DNA from: Microbacteriaceae bacterium | GTDB lineage: Bacteria; Actinomycetota; Actinomycetes; Actinomycetales; Microbacteriaceae | Direction of reading: 5' to 3' | DNA length: 64,000 nt | NCBI GenBank assembly: GCA_019639055.1 | Contig: JAHBSP010000006.1 | Coordinates: 62,001-126,000 of the forward strand | Part shown: piece after piece, positions 27,437-36,559 of the stretch | Numbering within the stretch: the first letter of the stretch is position 1 | Layout of the letters: each line of letters starts with the position of its first letter | Notes under the pieces: generated by a model | Database searches by the model: none | What the model saw: the letters and a program-made list of their open reading frames with translations, nothing else | What the model was told of the DNA's origin: nothing | Position numbers and translations under genes: made by a program

Positions 27437-28894
27437 ATGTGCGGAATAGTCGGAATTGTCTCTGATAATCCCGTAAATCAATCCGTTTATGACTCGCTCG
27501 CGCTATTGCAGCATCGCGGACAGGATTCAACAGGTATTGCCACAATTGACGGCAGCACCATGCACATGTTTAAGGCGCGCGGGCAGGTTCGTGAGGCTTA
27601 CCGCACCAGAGATATGCGCACACTTCTTGGCAATGCAGGGTTAGGTCATGTTCGTTACACCACCCAAGGTGAGGCTGAAATTGAGGAAGAAGCACAGCCA
27701 TTCTTTGTAAACTCCCCCTACGGGATCGTGCTGGTACACAACGGAAACCTCACCAACACTGTGAAATTACGGGATGAACTTCGTAACCGTGATCGCAGAC
27801 ACCTAAACACCAGTAGCGACACCGAAGTGCTACTGAATATTCTCGCTAATTCTTTAGATGAGAACGTAAAAGGGCCGGAGCTTGATCCGGAAACAATCTT
27901 TGCTTCGGTGCGGATGCTGCACAAGCGTCTCGAAGGCTCCTATGCGGTCGTTTCGCTCATTTCAGGGTATGGGTTGCTTGCTTTCCGTGACCCTTTCGGT
28001 ATTCGCCCGCTCACTATCGGTAAGCGTGAAACCGATGCCGGATTCACCGAATGGGTTGTGGCCAGTGAGTCTCTGGTTATGGAAAACCAGGGCTACGAAG
28101 TTTACCGAGATGTCGCGCCCGGTGAAGCAGTGTTTATCTCAATAACTGGAGAGTTTTTTGCTGAGCAATGTGCTGATAATTCGGTGCTGGTTCCTTGCTC
28201 ATTCGAGTATGTCTACCTGGCTAGGCCAGACTCTACCATGAACGGTATTTCTGTTTACGATGCCAGACTCAGACTCGGAGATAGACTCGCAGACACTATC
28301 GCCAAATACACTCCGCGCGGCGACATAGACGTGATTATGCCTATCCCTGATTCCAGTCGCCCTGCAGCTCTGGAGGTTGCTAGAAAGCTAGGGATTGAAT
28401 ATCGTGAAGGTTTCTACAAGAACCGCTATGTTGGGCGCACATTTATTATGCCGGGTCAAGCATCCCGGAAACGCAGTGTGAAGCAGAAGCTAAACGCGAT
28501 GCCTTCAGAATTTAAGGGGAAGAACATCCTGATTGTGGATGACTCTATTGTGCGCGGAACTACTTCCAGGGAGATTGTGGAGATGGCTAGGGCGGCCGGT
28601 GCGAACAAAGTGACTTTCACATCCGCAGCTCCACCGGTGCGATACCCACACGTTTACGGGATTAACATGCCTTCGGCTAAAGAGCTAATTGCTCATAACC
28701 GGAAGATTCCAGAAATTCGTGATGTGCTAAGTAGCGACAACCTTATCTACCAAGAGGTTGAGGATCTGAAGAGCGCGATTCTTGAAGATAGCAACGTTAC
28801 AGATTTAGATATGAGTTGTTTCGACGGCAGATACGTCACCGGCACGGTTACTCCAGAGTATTTGGCTTGGGTGGAAGCCACTCAAAGCTCCTAA
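27437..28894 (+). CDS. purF: Amidophosphoribosyltransferase
   Basis: A 485-residue enzyme for the first committed purine step, from PRPP and glutamine to phosphoribosylamine. Cys2 after the initiator Met (MCGIVGIV) is the Ntn glutaminase nucleophile with no propeptide. LLQHRGQDSTGIATI and the PRPP loop ILIVDDSIVRGTTSREIVEM are present. The [4Fe-4S] cysteine pattern of the Bacillus enzyme is not clearly visible. It diverges from purM across 73 bases, and other pur genes follow after an accessory insert. Confidence 0.95.
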   Translation: MCGIVGIVSDNPVNQSVYDSLALLQHRGQDSTGIATIDGSTMHMFKARGQVREAYRTRDMRTLLGNAGLGHVRYTTQGEAEIEEEAQPFFVNSPYGIVLVHNGNLTNTVKLRDELRNRDRRHLNTSSDTEVLLNILANSLDENVKGPELDPETIFASVRMLHKRLEGSYAVVSLISGYGLLAFRDPFGIRPLTIGKRETDAGFTEWVVASESLVMENQGYEVYRDVAPGEAVFISITGEFFAEQCADNSVLVPCSFEYVYLARPDSTMNGISVYDARLRLGDRLADTIAKYTPRGDIDVIMPIPDSSRPAALEVARKLGIEYREGFYKNRYVGRTFIMPGQASRKRSVKQKLNAMPSEFKGKNILIVDDSIVRGTTSREIVEMARAAGANKVTFTSAAPPVRYPHVYGINMPSAKELIAHNRKIPEIRDVLSSDNLIYQEVEDLKSAILEDSNVTDLDMSCFDGRYVTGTVTPEYLAWVEATQSS

Positions 28895-28943
28895 GCCGAG
28901 CATTTTTCCTTTGGGGATTTGGGGCGATCAGGGGAATTGTGGA

Positions 28944-29255
28944 CTATTTGCCCTTGGTCTCCGGTTCGAACTCTTCGCTAACTTCTGCGGTAGCTTCTTT
29001 GATTCGGCGATTAGATATCCGGTCCATGATTAGGTAAATGATGCTAGCAACAGCAAGGCCCGCTGTGCCAAAAATCACAACCAAGTAGCCAAATGCTTGC
29101 GCCTGAGTGATGCCTTGCCCAAGGGGCGCGGTTTCAAGACTGCTCGGAACTGAGAAAGCGATGATGCCGGCAACAACGATACCGACGAATATTCCGGTAA
29201 TCACCAAGGAACGGTACCTTGGCGCTTTGCGAACCTTTACCTGCTTCTCACTCAC
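28944..29255 (-). CDS. Small two-helix membrane protein
   Basis: A 103-residue protein with membrane helices at about 16-36 and 55-80. A Gly/Pro-rich outside loop lies between them and the tail is acidic and charged. No family is recognised with confidence; similar small proteins occur near pur genes in Microbacteriaceae, as far as I recall. It starts nine bases after the stop of the FAD enzyme upstream and likely shares its transcript. Confidence 0.65.
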   Translation of the reverse strand: MSEKQVKVRKAPRYRSLVITGIFVGIVVAGIIAFSVPSSLETAPLGQGITQAQAFGYLVVIFGTAGLAVASIIYLIMDRISNRRIKEATAEVSEEFEPETKGK

Positions 29256-29264
29256 CCCTCAAGT

Positions 29265-30911
29265 TTAGAGGGATTTTGCGATGCCTCGACCCACCTGTCT
29301 CCCAGAAAAGAGACAACCACCAAGGAAGGTTCCTTCGAGTGCTCGGTATCCATGCATCCCTCCGCCACCGAAACCGTTAACTTCTCCAGCCGCGTATAGC
29401 CCTGCGATTGGGTTGCCTTTGACGTCTAGTACCTGCCCATCTAGGTTAGTTTCGATTCCACCGAGGCTCTTTCGGGTGAGAATATTTAGCTTCACGGCGA
29501 TAAGTGGGCCATTCTTCGGGTCGAGGAATTTGTGTGGTGGTGCGGTGCGGATAAGTTTATCCCCACGATAATTCCGCGCAGTCCTAATAGCCATAATCTG
29601 TGAATCTTTGGTGAACTCGTTGTCTATTTCGCGATCTCGGGCCTCCACCAGCTCCTTGATTTGGGCAGTGTCGAGCGGAGTTTCTGCAAGACCATTCATT
29701 CCTACTACCAGCTCTTCAATTGTGTTAGCGACAACGAAATCTTCACCGTGTTCTTTGAACGCTTCGACTGGTCCGGTCGCTCCCTTAGACAGTCTTTCTT
29801 TCAACAGTTTTCGGATGCTCTTCCCGGTCAGGTCTGGATTCTGTTCACTTCCCGAAAGTGCGAACTCTTTCTCGATTACTTTTTGCGAGAGGATGAACCA
29901 GGAGTAGTCGTGTCCGGTTGTGCGAAGGTATTCCAACGTGCCTAGAGTGTCAAAACCTGGCCAGAGTGGTGGTGGTAGTTGCTTGCCGGTGGCATCCAAC
30001 CAGAGCGAGGAAGGGCCGGGAAGAATGCGGATTGCGTGCTTCTCCCAAACCGGATCCCAGTTCTTTATCCCTTCCACGTAGTGCCACATGCGGTCAGGGT
30101 TGATGATGTTCGCACCGGCAGTTTCAGCGATTGCGTATCCGCGACCATCCACGTGCGCTGGCACTCCGGAGAGCATATGTTTTGGTGCGTCTCCCAAACG
30201 CTTTGGCCAGTGTTTGCGAACAAGATCGTGATTGCCGCCGATGCCTCCGGTGGACATCAGCACAGCACCGGCCTTGAATTCAAAATCAGCTATTTCGGTA
30301 CGGTTGGATGCTACACCGCGTTCAGAATCATCTGCTGCCAAGACTTTCCCGGTGACGCCGACGACAGCGCCGTTATTAGTTGTCAGTGAATCAACGCGGT
30401 GACGATGGAGAATTTGTACTTTGCCGGCTGCCTCAGCATCCTTAACAATTTTTACAAAAGGTTCGATAACGCCTGGCCCTGTGCCCCAGGTGATGTGAAA
30501 CCTGGGAACTGAGTTGCCGTGACCGAGTGGACCGTATCCACCGCGCTCAGCCCATCCCACCACTGGGAAAAAGTTGAAACCCAGGCAGCGAAGCCAAGGG
30601 AGTTTCTCGCCGGCTGCAAACTCCAAATACGCCTTTGCCCATTCCTTTGGCCATTTATCCTCTGGTCGGTCAAAGTTGGCCGAACCAAACCAGTCCTGGG
30701 TGGCGAGTTCTAGGGAGTCTTTTACGCCCATCCTCCTCTGAAAGGGAGAATTGATTAGGAAGAGGCCACCGAATGACCAGAATGCTTGACCGCCAAGGTT
30801 GTGCTCGTTTTCCTGGTCTAGGAGGAGCACACTTTTGCCGGAATTGATAAGTTCAGCAGTTGCGACAAGCCCAGCAAGGCCCGCGCCAACGACTATGACG
30901 TCTTTGTCCAT
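29265..30911 (-). CDS. FAD-binding dehydrogenase (KstD/fumarate reductase flavoprotein-like)
   Basis: A 548-residue flavoprotein. The N-terminal dinucleotide motif is VVGAGLAGLVATAELINSG, and the C-terminal FAD site LYAAGEVNGFGGGGMHGYRA is characteristic of actinobacterial FAD-binding dehydrogenases annotated KstD-like. Family members oxidise or reduce C-C bonds next to carbonyls. There is no other steroid gene here, so the substrate is not known. The start lies nine bases past the HEPN gene stop on the same strand. Confidence 0.83.
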   Translation of the reverse strand: MDKDVIVVGAGLAGLVATAELINSGKSVLLLDQENEHNLGGQAFWSFGGLFLINSPFQRRMGVKDSLELATQDWFGSANFDRPEDKWPKEWAKAYLEFAAGEKLPWLRCLGFNFFPVVGWAERGGYGPLGHGNSVPRFHITWGTGPGVIEPFVKIVKDAEAAGKVQILHRHRVDSLTTNNGAVVGVTGKVLAADDSERGVASNRTEIADFEFKAGAVLMSTGGIGGNHDLVRKHWPKRLGDAPKHMLSGVPAHVDGRGYAIAETAGANIINPDRMWHYVEGIKNWDPVWEKHAIRILPGPSSLWLDATGKQLPPPLWPGFDTLGTLEYLRTTGHDYSWFILSQKVIEKEFALSGSEQNPDLTGKSIRKLLKERLSKGATGPVEAFKEHGEDFVVANTIEELVVGMNGLAETPLDTAQIKELVEARDREIDNEFTKDSQIMAIRTARNYRGDKLIRTAPPHKFLDPKNGPLIAVKLNILTRKSLGGIETNLDGQVLDVKGNPIAGLYAAGEVNGFGGGGMHGYRALEGTFLGGCLFSGRQVGRGIAKSL

Positions 30912-30920
30912 AAGAGTATT

Positions 30921-31331
30921 TTATGAGGTTTTTGAGGATGTGATTTTTGCTACGGAAACTAGACTCGACGCAGCTCGGGAAATTTTGAGGATTTCTGTAA
31001 CAGAGATTGGGTCGTAACCATAACTCGCCCTGTTCTTGAAACTGAGCAAAGTTCTTAAGTGTTTTGCCGCGACCCCATCAATCGAAGAAAGTAGCGTAAC
31101 TGCCTGGTTATGATCAGAACTTATTGAATATGAGCCAAGTTTTTGGAGGCAAATAACATCAGAGGCAGCTATTCCTGCGTGAATGTAGAGAACTGCCGCA
31201 CTGTCTGTTCCGCCATCATTCGGCATATTCAACCTTGCCTCTTCTGCCATTTCCAAAAACTGGATTGCTTTGGAAAGTCTGCCCTTTGTGATTTTTATGT
31301 TTTGGCTTCGGTCAGGATTGCTTAGCTTCAT
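30921..31331 (-). CDS. HEPN-domain-like protein (putative toxin of MNT-HEPN pair)
   Basis: A 136-residue, mostly helical protein. The stretch AAVLYIHAGIAASDVICLQKLG and the ending LLSFKNRASYGYDPISVTE resemble a HEPN subfamily found next to nucleotidyltransferases in actinobacteria. In such pairs HEPN is usually the RNase-like toxin. The classic R-x4-6-H motif is not visible: the place corresponding to it reads RASYGY, so catalytic activity is uncertain. It overlaps the nucleotidyltransferase gene by 20 bases, implying coupled translation. Confidence 0.65.
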   Translation of the reverse strand: MKLSNPDRSQNIKITKGRLSKAIQFLEMAEEARLNMPNDGGTDSAAVLYIHAGIAASDVICLQKLGSYSISSDHNQAVTLLSSIDGVAAKHLRTLLSFKNRASYGYDPISVTEILKISRAASSLVSVAKITSSKTS

Positions 31332-31962
31332 CTGCGGAGGTGCTTTTCGATTTTGAGTGCAATTTTTTCTTTAACCAATTTGAGTCTCCGAAGACAGTAA
31401 TTCCTTCTTTGACAATCAGATCGAACACTAATGCTTCGCTGATTTCTGAGTTTTTATAAATTAGTGGATTGACTGGGTTGCCGGTCCACTTGCTAACAAT
31501 CTGTGTGATTTTAAACACTTGATCAGTTCCACCTCCGATTTCGTATAGATCATCCGGGAGGACGAAAAGGATGTCTATATCGCTATCATTGCTCATATCA
31601 TCTCTCGCTGCAGAACCAAAGATCATGACTGTGGATGGTTTCACCTCCCATTCAGAAATCATGGTGGCTAAACGGTCAATCAATAACTTTTTAGCTTGAG
31701 CAATTTGCAGTATTGCATCGATAAATAAGTGTTCTCTATTCAAGGCAAAAGCGTAGCTGCGGCCGGTGACCTGTTCCAAGACAGTCCCCTGTTTAACGAG
31801 TCGACGGATTGACTTCCTAACACCTTGAGGCGAACCTCCTTCAGGGAGTAGGTTATGAATTTTCTCGATTGTAAAGTAGTGATCGGCTCCTGAAAGCACA
31901 GTCAAGACCTGAGAGTCGATGCTGGTGGTGTCTAGAGCTGAGAAGGGATTCTGGAGTCGCAT
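31312..31962 (-). CDS. Winged-helix nucleotidyltransferase (MNT, putative antitoxin)
   Basis: A 216-residue protein. Residues 14-75 form a winged-helix domain (SQVLTVLSGADHYFTIEK; GVRKSIRRLVKQGTVLEQV). The minimal nucleotidyltransferase core follows, with FGSAARDDMSNDSDIDILFV (GS at 116-117, aspartates 128 and 130). No clear third acidic residue is seen. I chose ATG 31962, preceded by AAGGAG; the TTG at 31983 contains that site. Partnered MNTs can AMPylate the HEPN toxin. The winged helix suggests self-regulation through the three palindromes just upstream. Confidence 0.75.
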   Translation of the reverse strand: MRLQNPFSALDTTSIDSQVLTVLSGADHYFTIEKIHNLLPEGGSPQGVRKSIRRLVKQGTVLEQVTGRSYAFALNREHLFIDAILQIAQAKKLLIDRLATMISEWEVKPSTVMIFGSAARDDMSNDSDIDILFVLPDDLYEIGGGTDQVFKITQIVSKWTGNPVNPLIYKNSEISEALVFDLIVKEGITVFGDSNWLKKKLHSKSKSTSADEAKQS

Positions 31963-31992
31963 GATGCTCCTTCTAAATCGCAAGAGTTGTGT

Positions 31993-32046
31993 TCTACTAA
32001 AGTAGATGGATTTCTACTATAGTAGACGAAAATACACTAAAGTGCA
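31993..32046 (-). promoter_or_regulatory. Triple operator array upstream of MNT-HEPN
   Basis: Three 14-bp palindrome units begin at 31993, 32013 and 32033, exactly 20 bp apart. Reading the plus strand they are TCTACTAAAGTAGA, TCTACTATAGTAGA (a perfect palindrome) and TACACTAAAGTGCA (degenerate). The middle one contains a TATAGT that may serve as -10. The third overlaps the stop codon of the neighbouring gene. The regular two-turn spacing suggests cooperative binding on one DNA face, probably by the winged-helix MNT. Confidence 0.7.
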
Positions 32047-32423
32047 TAAAACTTTGTTAAATTCGGTAAAACCTTCGCAAGCTCATCCGCCCTAGCTCCA
32101 GAAGCAGTTACAAGCCCAGCAGATTTAGCAGTACTCCAATCCAAAGCCTCGGTTATAAGCAATAACCAAGTTTTTGGATCCATTTCCACAACATTAGGTG
32201 GTGTGCCTCGGCGATGATTACCGCCCTCAATAACCTGCACTGCAGAGTATGGCGGTACACGCAGTTCTACCGTGTGTCCGGGAGCTGCATCCGCCGTTAT
32301 TTGTAAACTGAAGCGCACCGCAGTGGGAAGTTCGTGCATCCCTAAAATATCCGCACCTTCTTTCAGTGCAGAAATCACGGCACTAAGCGCCGGTTTCCCG
32401 ACGGCTTCGGATATTCGTTTCAC
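32037..32423 (-). CDS. Sterol-carrier-family protein
   Basis: A 128-residue actinobacterial protein annotated in relatives as sterol carrier (SCP2-like) family. The phrases TVELRVPPYSAVQVIEGG, HRRGTPPNVVEMDPKTWLLL and LVTASGARADELAKVLP are close to the family consensus as I recall it. Actual lipid binding is not shown for the family. It is divergent from purD, 32 bases between starts, a common gene pair. Its last bases carry the third operator-like palindrome of the downstream MNT gene. Confidence 0.8.
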   Translation of the reverse strand: MKRISEAVGKPALSAVISALKEGADILGMHELPTAVRFSLQITADAAPGHTVELRVPPYSAVQVIEGGNHRRGTPPNVVEMDPKTWLLLITEALDWSTAKSAGLVTASGARADELAKVLPNLTKFYAL

Positions 32424-32455
32424 CCTTCAAAGGGTATCCAATTAGGCTTGGAAAT

Positions 32456-33706
32456 GTGCGGATATTAGTTATTGGTTCAGGTGCTAGAGAGCACGCAATC
32501 GTGAAGTCACTGAAACGTGAAGGTGGCCACACGCTCTATGCTTCGCCTGGCAATGCCGGCATCGCTGAAGATGCTGAAATTGTGCAGCTGGATGTGCAAA
32601 ACGGTCGCGAGATTACTCGCTTTGCGCAGGAGCAGGATATTGCACTCGTAATTGTAGGTCCTGAAGCACCACTGATTGCAGGAGCCGTGAATGATCCGCG
32701 CGAACGCGGAATTGCAGTCTTCGGCCCTAGTCGCGACGCTGCCCAGCTAGAAGGATCCAAAACTTTCGCTAAAGAAATTATGAGCGAAGCTGGCGTGCCT
32801 ACGGGAGGTGCGGTTCGGGCATCCTCGATTCAGGAAGTAATTGAAGCGATGGGTGAATTTGGTGCCCCCTACGTGATTAAGGCTGACGGTCTTGCTGCCG
32901 GTAAAGGCGTATTGGTGACTGAGGATTCGCAGGAAGCTCAGGCCCACGCTATGCACTGGCTCGAGCGCGGGGCGGTGCTGGTTGAGGAGTTCCTAGAAGG
33001 CCGTGAAGTATCGCTATTCTTTATCAGCGACGGGGATGACCTAATCTCGCTTTCCCCGGCGCAGGATTACAAACGACTTCAAGACGCAGATGCTGGTCCG
33101 AATACTGGTGGCATGGGCGCATACTCTCCAGTTCCATGGATAGCCGAAGCCTTTGGTAGTGAAGCAGAATTTATCGCCCAGGTTAAAGCTCAAGTAGCTC
33201 AGCCGGTTATTAACGTGATGAATGAACGGGGCACACCATTCGTAGGCCTTCTCTACTGCGGGCTGATTGTGAACGGCACCACAATTAAAGTGATTGAGTT
33301 CAATGCACGATTCGGCGATCCTGAAACCCAGGTCATTTTGCCCAGACTAAAGACCCCGCTAAGTGAGTTGCTGTTTGCAGCCGCTACCGGCACACTCGGC
33401 ACTAAGCCTCCGGCAGAATTTTCAGACAGTTCCGCCGTTACCGTGGTGCTGGCAAGTGGGGGATACCCGACTGAAAACAGTGAGCCAGTTCCGTTGGGCG
33501 GTTTAGGGAATCTTCAAGGCGTTGATGTTATTCATGCCGCAACTGCGAAACAAGATGGAACACTATATAGCGCTGGTGGCAGAGTGCTCAACCTAGTAGC
33601 AACTGCTGATTCCCTAGAAGTAGCTAGAGAAGTTATTTACTCCCAAATCGACGAGGTCGATTTTCCCGGAGTCCAGTACCGTAGTGATATCGCAGAACTG
33701 AGTTAA
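32456..33706 (+). CDS. purD: Phosphoribosylamine-glycine ligase
   Basis: A 416-residue ATP-grasp enzyme forming GAR from phosphoribosylamine, glycine and ATP. Visible are the N-terminal [15 protein letters not shown], the ATP-grasp core [13 protein letters not shown], and [15 protein letters not shown] plus [18 protein letters not shown]. Start is GTG. It begins the plus-strand operon purD-purC-VOC-purS-purQ-purL, with three bases before purC. Confidence 0.96.
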   Translation: MRILVIGSGAREHAIVKSLKREGGHTLYASPGNAGIAEDAEIVQLDVQNGREITRFAQEQDIALVIVGPEAPLIAGAVNDPRERGIAVFGPSRDAAQLEGSKTFAKEIMSEAGVPTGGAVRASSIQEVIEAMGEFGAPYVIKADGLAAGKGVLVTEDSQEAQAHAMHWLERGAVLVEEFLEGREVSLFFISDGDDLISLSPAQDYKRLQDADAGPNTGGMGAYSPVPWIAEAFGSEAEFIAQVKAQVAQPVINVMNERGTPFVGLLYCGLIVNGTTIKVIEFNARFGDPETQVILPRLKTPLSELLFAAATGTLGTKPPAEFSDSSAVTVVLASGGYPTENSEPVPLGGLGNLQGVDVIHAATAKQDGTLYSAGGRVLNLVATADSLEVAREVIYSQIDEVDFPGVQYRSDIAELS

Positions 33707-33709
33707 GAA

Positions 33710-34615
33710 ATGGTAGTACCAGCAGCTTGGCCACCGACGCTAGCCGGATGGACTCATACCTATTCTGGAAAAGTTCGGGAACTTTATCTGCCTGCTGGTG
33801 AAGCCGAGCACGCGCATCCGGATCTGGCATTAGTTATTGCCAGCGACAGAATCAGCGCGTTTGATTTTGTGTTGGAGCCGAGCATCCCAGAAAAGGGTGC
33901 ACTACTCACACAGCTATCTAAGTGGTGGTTTGAACAGTTTCCGGATGTCCCTAACCACCTGCGTAACGGACTACAACCCCCAGCACAATACGAGGCAAGC
34001 TCTATGATCGTGGAGCGCTTGCAGATGATTCCTATCGAGTGTGTAGTGCGAGGATATCTGACCGGCTCGGGCTTCGCGGAATATCAAGAAACCGGTGAAG
34101 TCTGCGGGATACCCCTCCCAGCAGGTCTCAATAATGGCGACAAACTACACGAACCAATATTTACCCCCGCGTTTAAAGCAGAACAGGGAGAGCATGACCG
34201 CAATATCGATTTTGCAGAAACGGTCTCGATTATCGGCGAAGAATTGGCGGTAAAGATTCGAGACTTTTCTTTGCGGGTATACGCCCGTGCATCCGAAATT
34301 GCTGAAAAAAGCGGGCTAATTATTGCAGACACCAAGTTTGAGTTCGGTATCGATAAGAATGGTGTGGTCACACTCGCAGACGAGGTGCTCACCAGCGATT
34401 CCAGCAGATACTGGGATGGCGATACCTGGCTTAGTGAGGCAAGTGGCGAAAAGAGCCTAGCCAGTTTTGATAAGCAGATAGTGCGTAATTGGTTAAGCGC
34501 AAACTGGGATAAGCAAGGAACTCCACCAGCGCTTCCGGTAGAAATAGTCGAGCGGACCCGATTCAAATATCAAGAACTTTTCGAGAAATTAACCGGCGCC
34601 TACTTTCTGGGCTAA
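33710..34615 (+). CDS. purC: SAICAR synthetase
   Basis: A 301-residue ATP-dependent ligase joining aspartate to CAIR. Family motifs are YSGKVRELY, VIASDRISAFDFVLE, ECVVRGYLTGSGFAEY and IIADTKFEFGID. Length fits the longer actinobacterial form. It follows purD after three bases. The next gene, a VOC protein, is separated by 63 bases, so it may have its own promoter. Confidence 0.96.
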   Translation: MVVPAAWPPTLAGWTHTYSGKVRELYLPAGEAEHAHPDLALVIASDRISAFDFVLEPSIPEKGALLTQLSKWWFEQFPDVPNHLRNGLQPPAQYEASSMIVERLQMIPIECVVRGYLTGSGFAEYQETGEVCGIPLPAGLNNGDKLHEPIFTPAFKAEQGEHDRNIDFAETVSIIGEELAVKIRDFSLRVYARASEIAEKSGLIIADTKFEFGIDKNGVVTLADEVLTSDSSRYWDGDTWLSEASGEKSLASFDKQIVRNWLSANWDKQGTPPALPVEIVERTRFKYQELFEKLTGAYFLG

Positions 34616-34678
34616 TGCTTGAGCTAGATTTGGGAATATCAACAGGAATATAAACGCGTCTGGAGCGTTATAAAGAGT

Positions 34679-35566
34679 ATGGATGACAAGTCAGAACTTT
34701 TGATGCCAGCAGCTACCCACATGGGCGCTGTCACCTTATATGTCGCAGATTTAGACAAGGTGATGGATTTCTACCACCGTGGCGTTGGTCTTGAAGTGCT
34801 CTGGCAGGAAAACGGCCGTGCAGCGCTCGGCCGCGATAATGAGGTGCTGCTCTATCTGGAAGAGCGTCCCGCACTATCGAAAGCCGAAATGGGTAGCGCT
34901 GGGCTTTACCACACAGCAATTCTGTTCAAAACCAAACCTGAGCTTGCAATTGCGCTCTATTCGACTGCAACCAAGTTCCCGGGCAGTTACACGGGTTCAG
35001 CAGATCACCTAGTTTCAAACGCCTTCTACTTCAATGACCCAGAAGGCAACGGTGTAGAGCTTTATTGGGACCGCCCACGCGATCAGTGGGATTGGAGCCC
35101 AAACGGCGAAGTAAAGATGGCAACCATTTGGCTCGACCCAAACCGTTTTATTGAACAAAACTTAGGCGAAGCCACGGATGAAGAGATCACTGCGGGAGTT
35201 TTTAAAGATATCCAGCCAGCGAATGTCGGACACGTGCATTTGCAGGTAGGGAACATTCCTCAGGCTCGCGATTTTTATGTGAGCAAGATGGGCTTTGATG
35301 TCACCGCAGCTATGGGAAATCAAGCCCTGTTTACCTCTGCTGGTGGGTATCACCACCACATCGGCATGAACACTTGGAATTCTTCAGGCGCAGGGATGCG
35401 CTCGCCAGCATTAGGACTAGGCCAGATGGCAATAGTTGTTCCGACCGCGGAAGACTTAGCGATTATTGAGAGCCGATTGAAGTCCCACGATATCGCTGTA
35501 GCAAACGATGGTAAAGAACTTGAAGTTCGGGACCCTTGGGGGAACTTAATTAAAATTTCGCTGTAA
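34679..35566 (+). CDS. VOC-family protein, CatE/glyoxalase-like
   Basis: A 295-residue protein made of two vicinal-oxygen-chelate modules (about 10-140 and 180-290). Likely metal ligands are the His in THMGAVTLYVADLDKVMD, the His in VGHVHLQVGNI, the His cluster GGYHHHIGMNTW and the Glu in LEVRDPWGN. Size and layout match Bacillus CatE-type catechol 2,3-dioxygenases, but glyoxalase or other activities are equally possible. It lies between purC and purS, though no purine role is known. Confidence 0.75.
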   Translation: MDDKSELLMPAATHMGAVTLYVADLDKVMDFYHRGVGLEVLWQENGRAALGRDNEVLLYLEERPALSKAEMGSAGLYHTAILFKTKPELAIALYSTATKFPGSYTGSADHLVSNAFYFNDPEGNGVELYWDRPRDQWDWSPNGEVKMATIWLDPNRFIEQNLGEATDEEITAGVFKDIQPANVGHVHLQVGNIPQARDFYVSKMGFDVTAAMGNQALFTSAGGYHHHIGMNTWNSSGAGMRSPALGLGQMAIVVPTAEDLAIIESRLKSHDIAVANDGKELEVRDPWGNLIKISL

Positions 35567-35615
35567 ATAACTAACGTAGGATTGAGGGGTAAGCCTCTAC
35601 CATCGGGAGTTTTTC

Positions 35616-35864
35616 GTGCCGACCATTGTCGTTGAAGTTATGCCAAAGCAAGAGCTTTTAGATCCACAAGGCAAGGCGGTTGCGGCCGCTATAGCCCGCA
35701 AAGGAATTTCAGGTGTTAGCGCGGTCCAGGTAGGTAAGCGCTTTGAAATCATCACTGAGGGTCCCGTCACAGCGGAACTTCTTGAGAGCGTTAAGGCGCT
35801 CGCTGAAGACTTCCTATCCAACGCCGTTATTGAGGATGTTGTTTCTATCGAGGTTGTCGAATGA
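35616..35864 (+). CDS. purS: FGAM synthase subunit PurS
   Basis: An 82-residue subunit of the three-part PurSQL formylglycinamide ribonucleotide amidotransferase, thought to bridge PurQ and PurL and help ammonia channelling. The sequence [20 protein letters not shown] with [13 protein letters not shown] is typical. Start is GTG. It overlaps purQ by four bases. Confidence 0.93.
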   Translation: MPTIVVEVMPKQELLDPQGKAVAAAIARKGISGVSAVQVGKRFEIITEGPVTAELLESVKALAEDFLSNAVIEDVVSIEVVE

Positions 35865-36559
35865 CCAAAATCGGTGTGGTAACTTTCCCTGGTTCACTGG
35901 ATGACCGTGATGCTCTTCGCGCGGTGCGGCTCGCTGGAGCAGAGGGTGTTGCTCTTTGGCACGCAGATCATGATCTTCAGGGAGTGGATGCTGTGGTGCT
36001 TCCCGGGGGCTTCTCCTACGGTGACTACCTCCGCTGTGGTGCGATTGCTGCAATCTCCCCAATCATGACCGAGGTGAAAGCAGCCGCAGCTAAAGGGCTG
36101 CCAGTTTTAGGCATCTGCAACGGTTTTCAAGTACTTGTCGAAGCGGGGATGCTCCCAGGTGGGCTAATCAGAAACGATCACGGAAACTTCTTCTGTCGCG
36201 ACCAAAAACTAAGAGTTGAATCTACCAGCACCGCATGGACCAACGAGTTTGAACAGGGTGAAGAGATAGTGATTCCTCTGAAAAATGGTGAAGGCGGGTA
36301 TATCGCTACCGAGGAAACGCTTGACCGTTTAGAGGGTGAAGGTTTGGTTGCTTTCAGATACCTAGAGGTAAACCCTAATGGTTCACTCCGCGACATTGCC
36401 GGTCTTCGCAACGAGATGGGGAATGTTGTTGGGCTTATGCCACACCCTGAACACGCCACAGAACCAGGTTTTGGACCAGACACAGATGCTGCTATGCGCT
36501 CCGGTACAGACGGGCTTCGTTTCTTCCGCAGTGTTCTAAACTCGCTGGCGGTGGCATAG
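35861..36559 (+). CDS. purQ: FGAM synthase glutaminase subunit PurQ
   Basis: A 232-residue class I glutamine amidotransferase that supplies ammonia to PurL. The nucleophilic cysteine lies in [20 protein letters not shown], and the catalytic His-Glu pair in [26 protein letters not shown] marks the N-terminus. It overlaps purS by four bases and purL by one, forming a coupled PurSQL operon. Confidence 0.95.
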   Translation: MTKIGVVTFPGSLDDRDALRAVRLAGAEGVALWHADHDLQGVDAVVLPGGFSYGDYLRCGAIAAISPIMTEVKAAAAKGLPVLGICNGFQVLVEAGMLPGGLIRNDHGNFFCRDQKLRVESTSTAWTNEFEQGEEIVIPLKNGEGGYIATEETLDRLEGEGLVAFRYLEVNPNGSLRDIAGLRNEMGNVVGLMPHPEHATEPGFGPDTDAAMRSGTDGLRFFRSVLNSLAVA

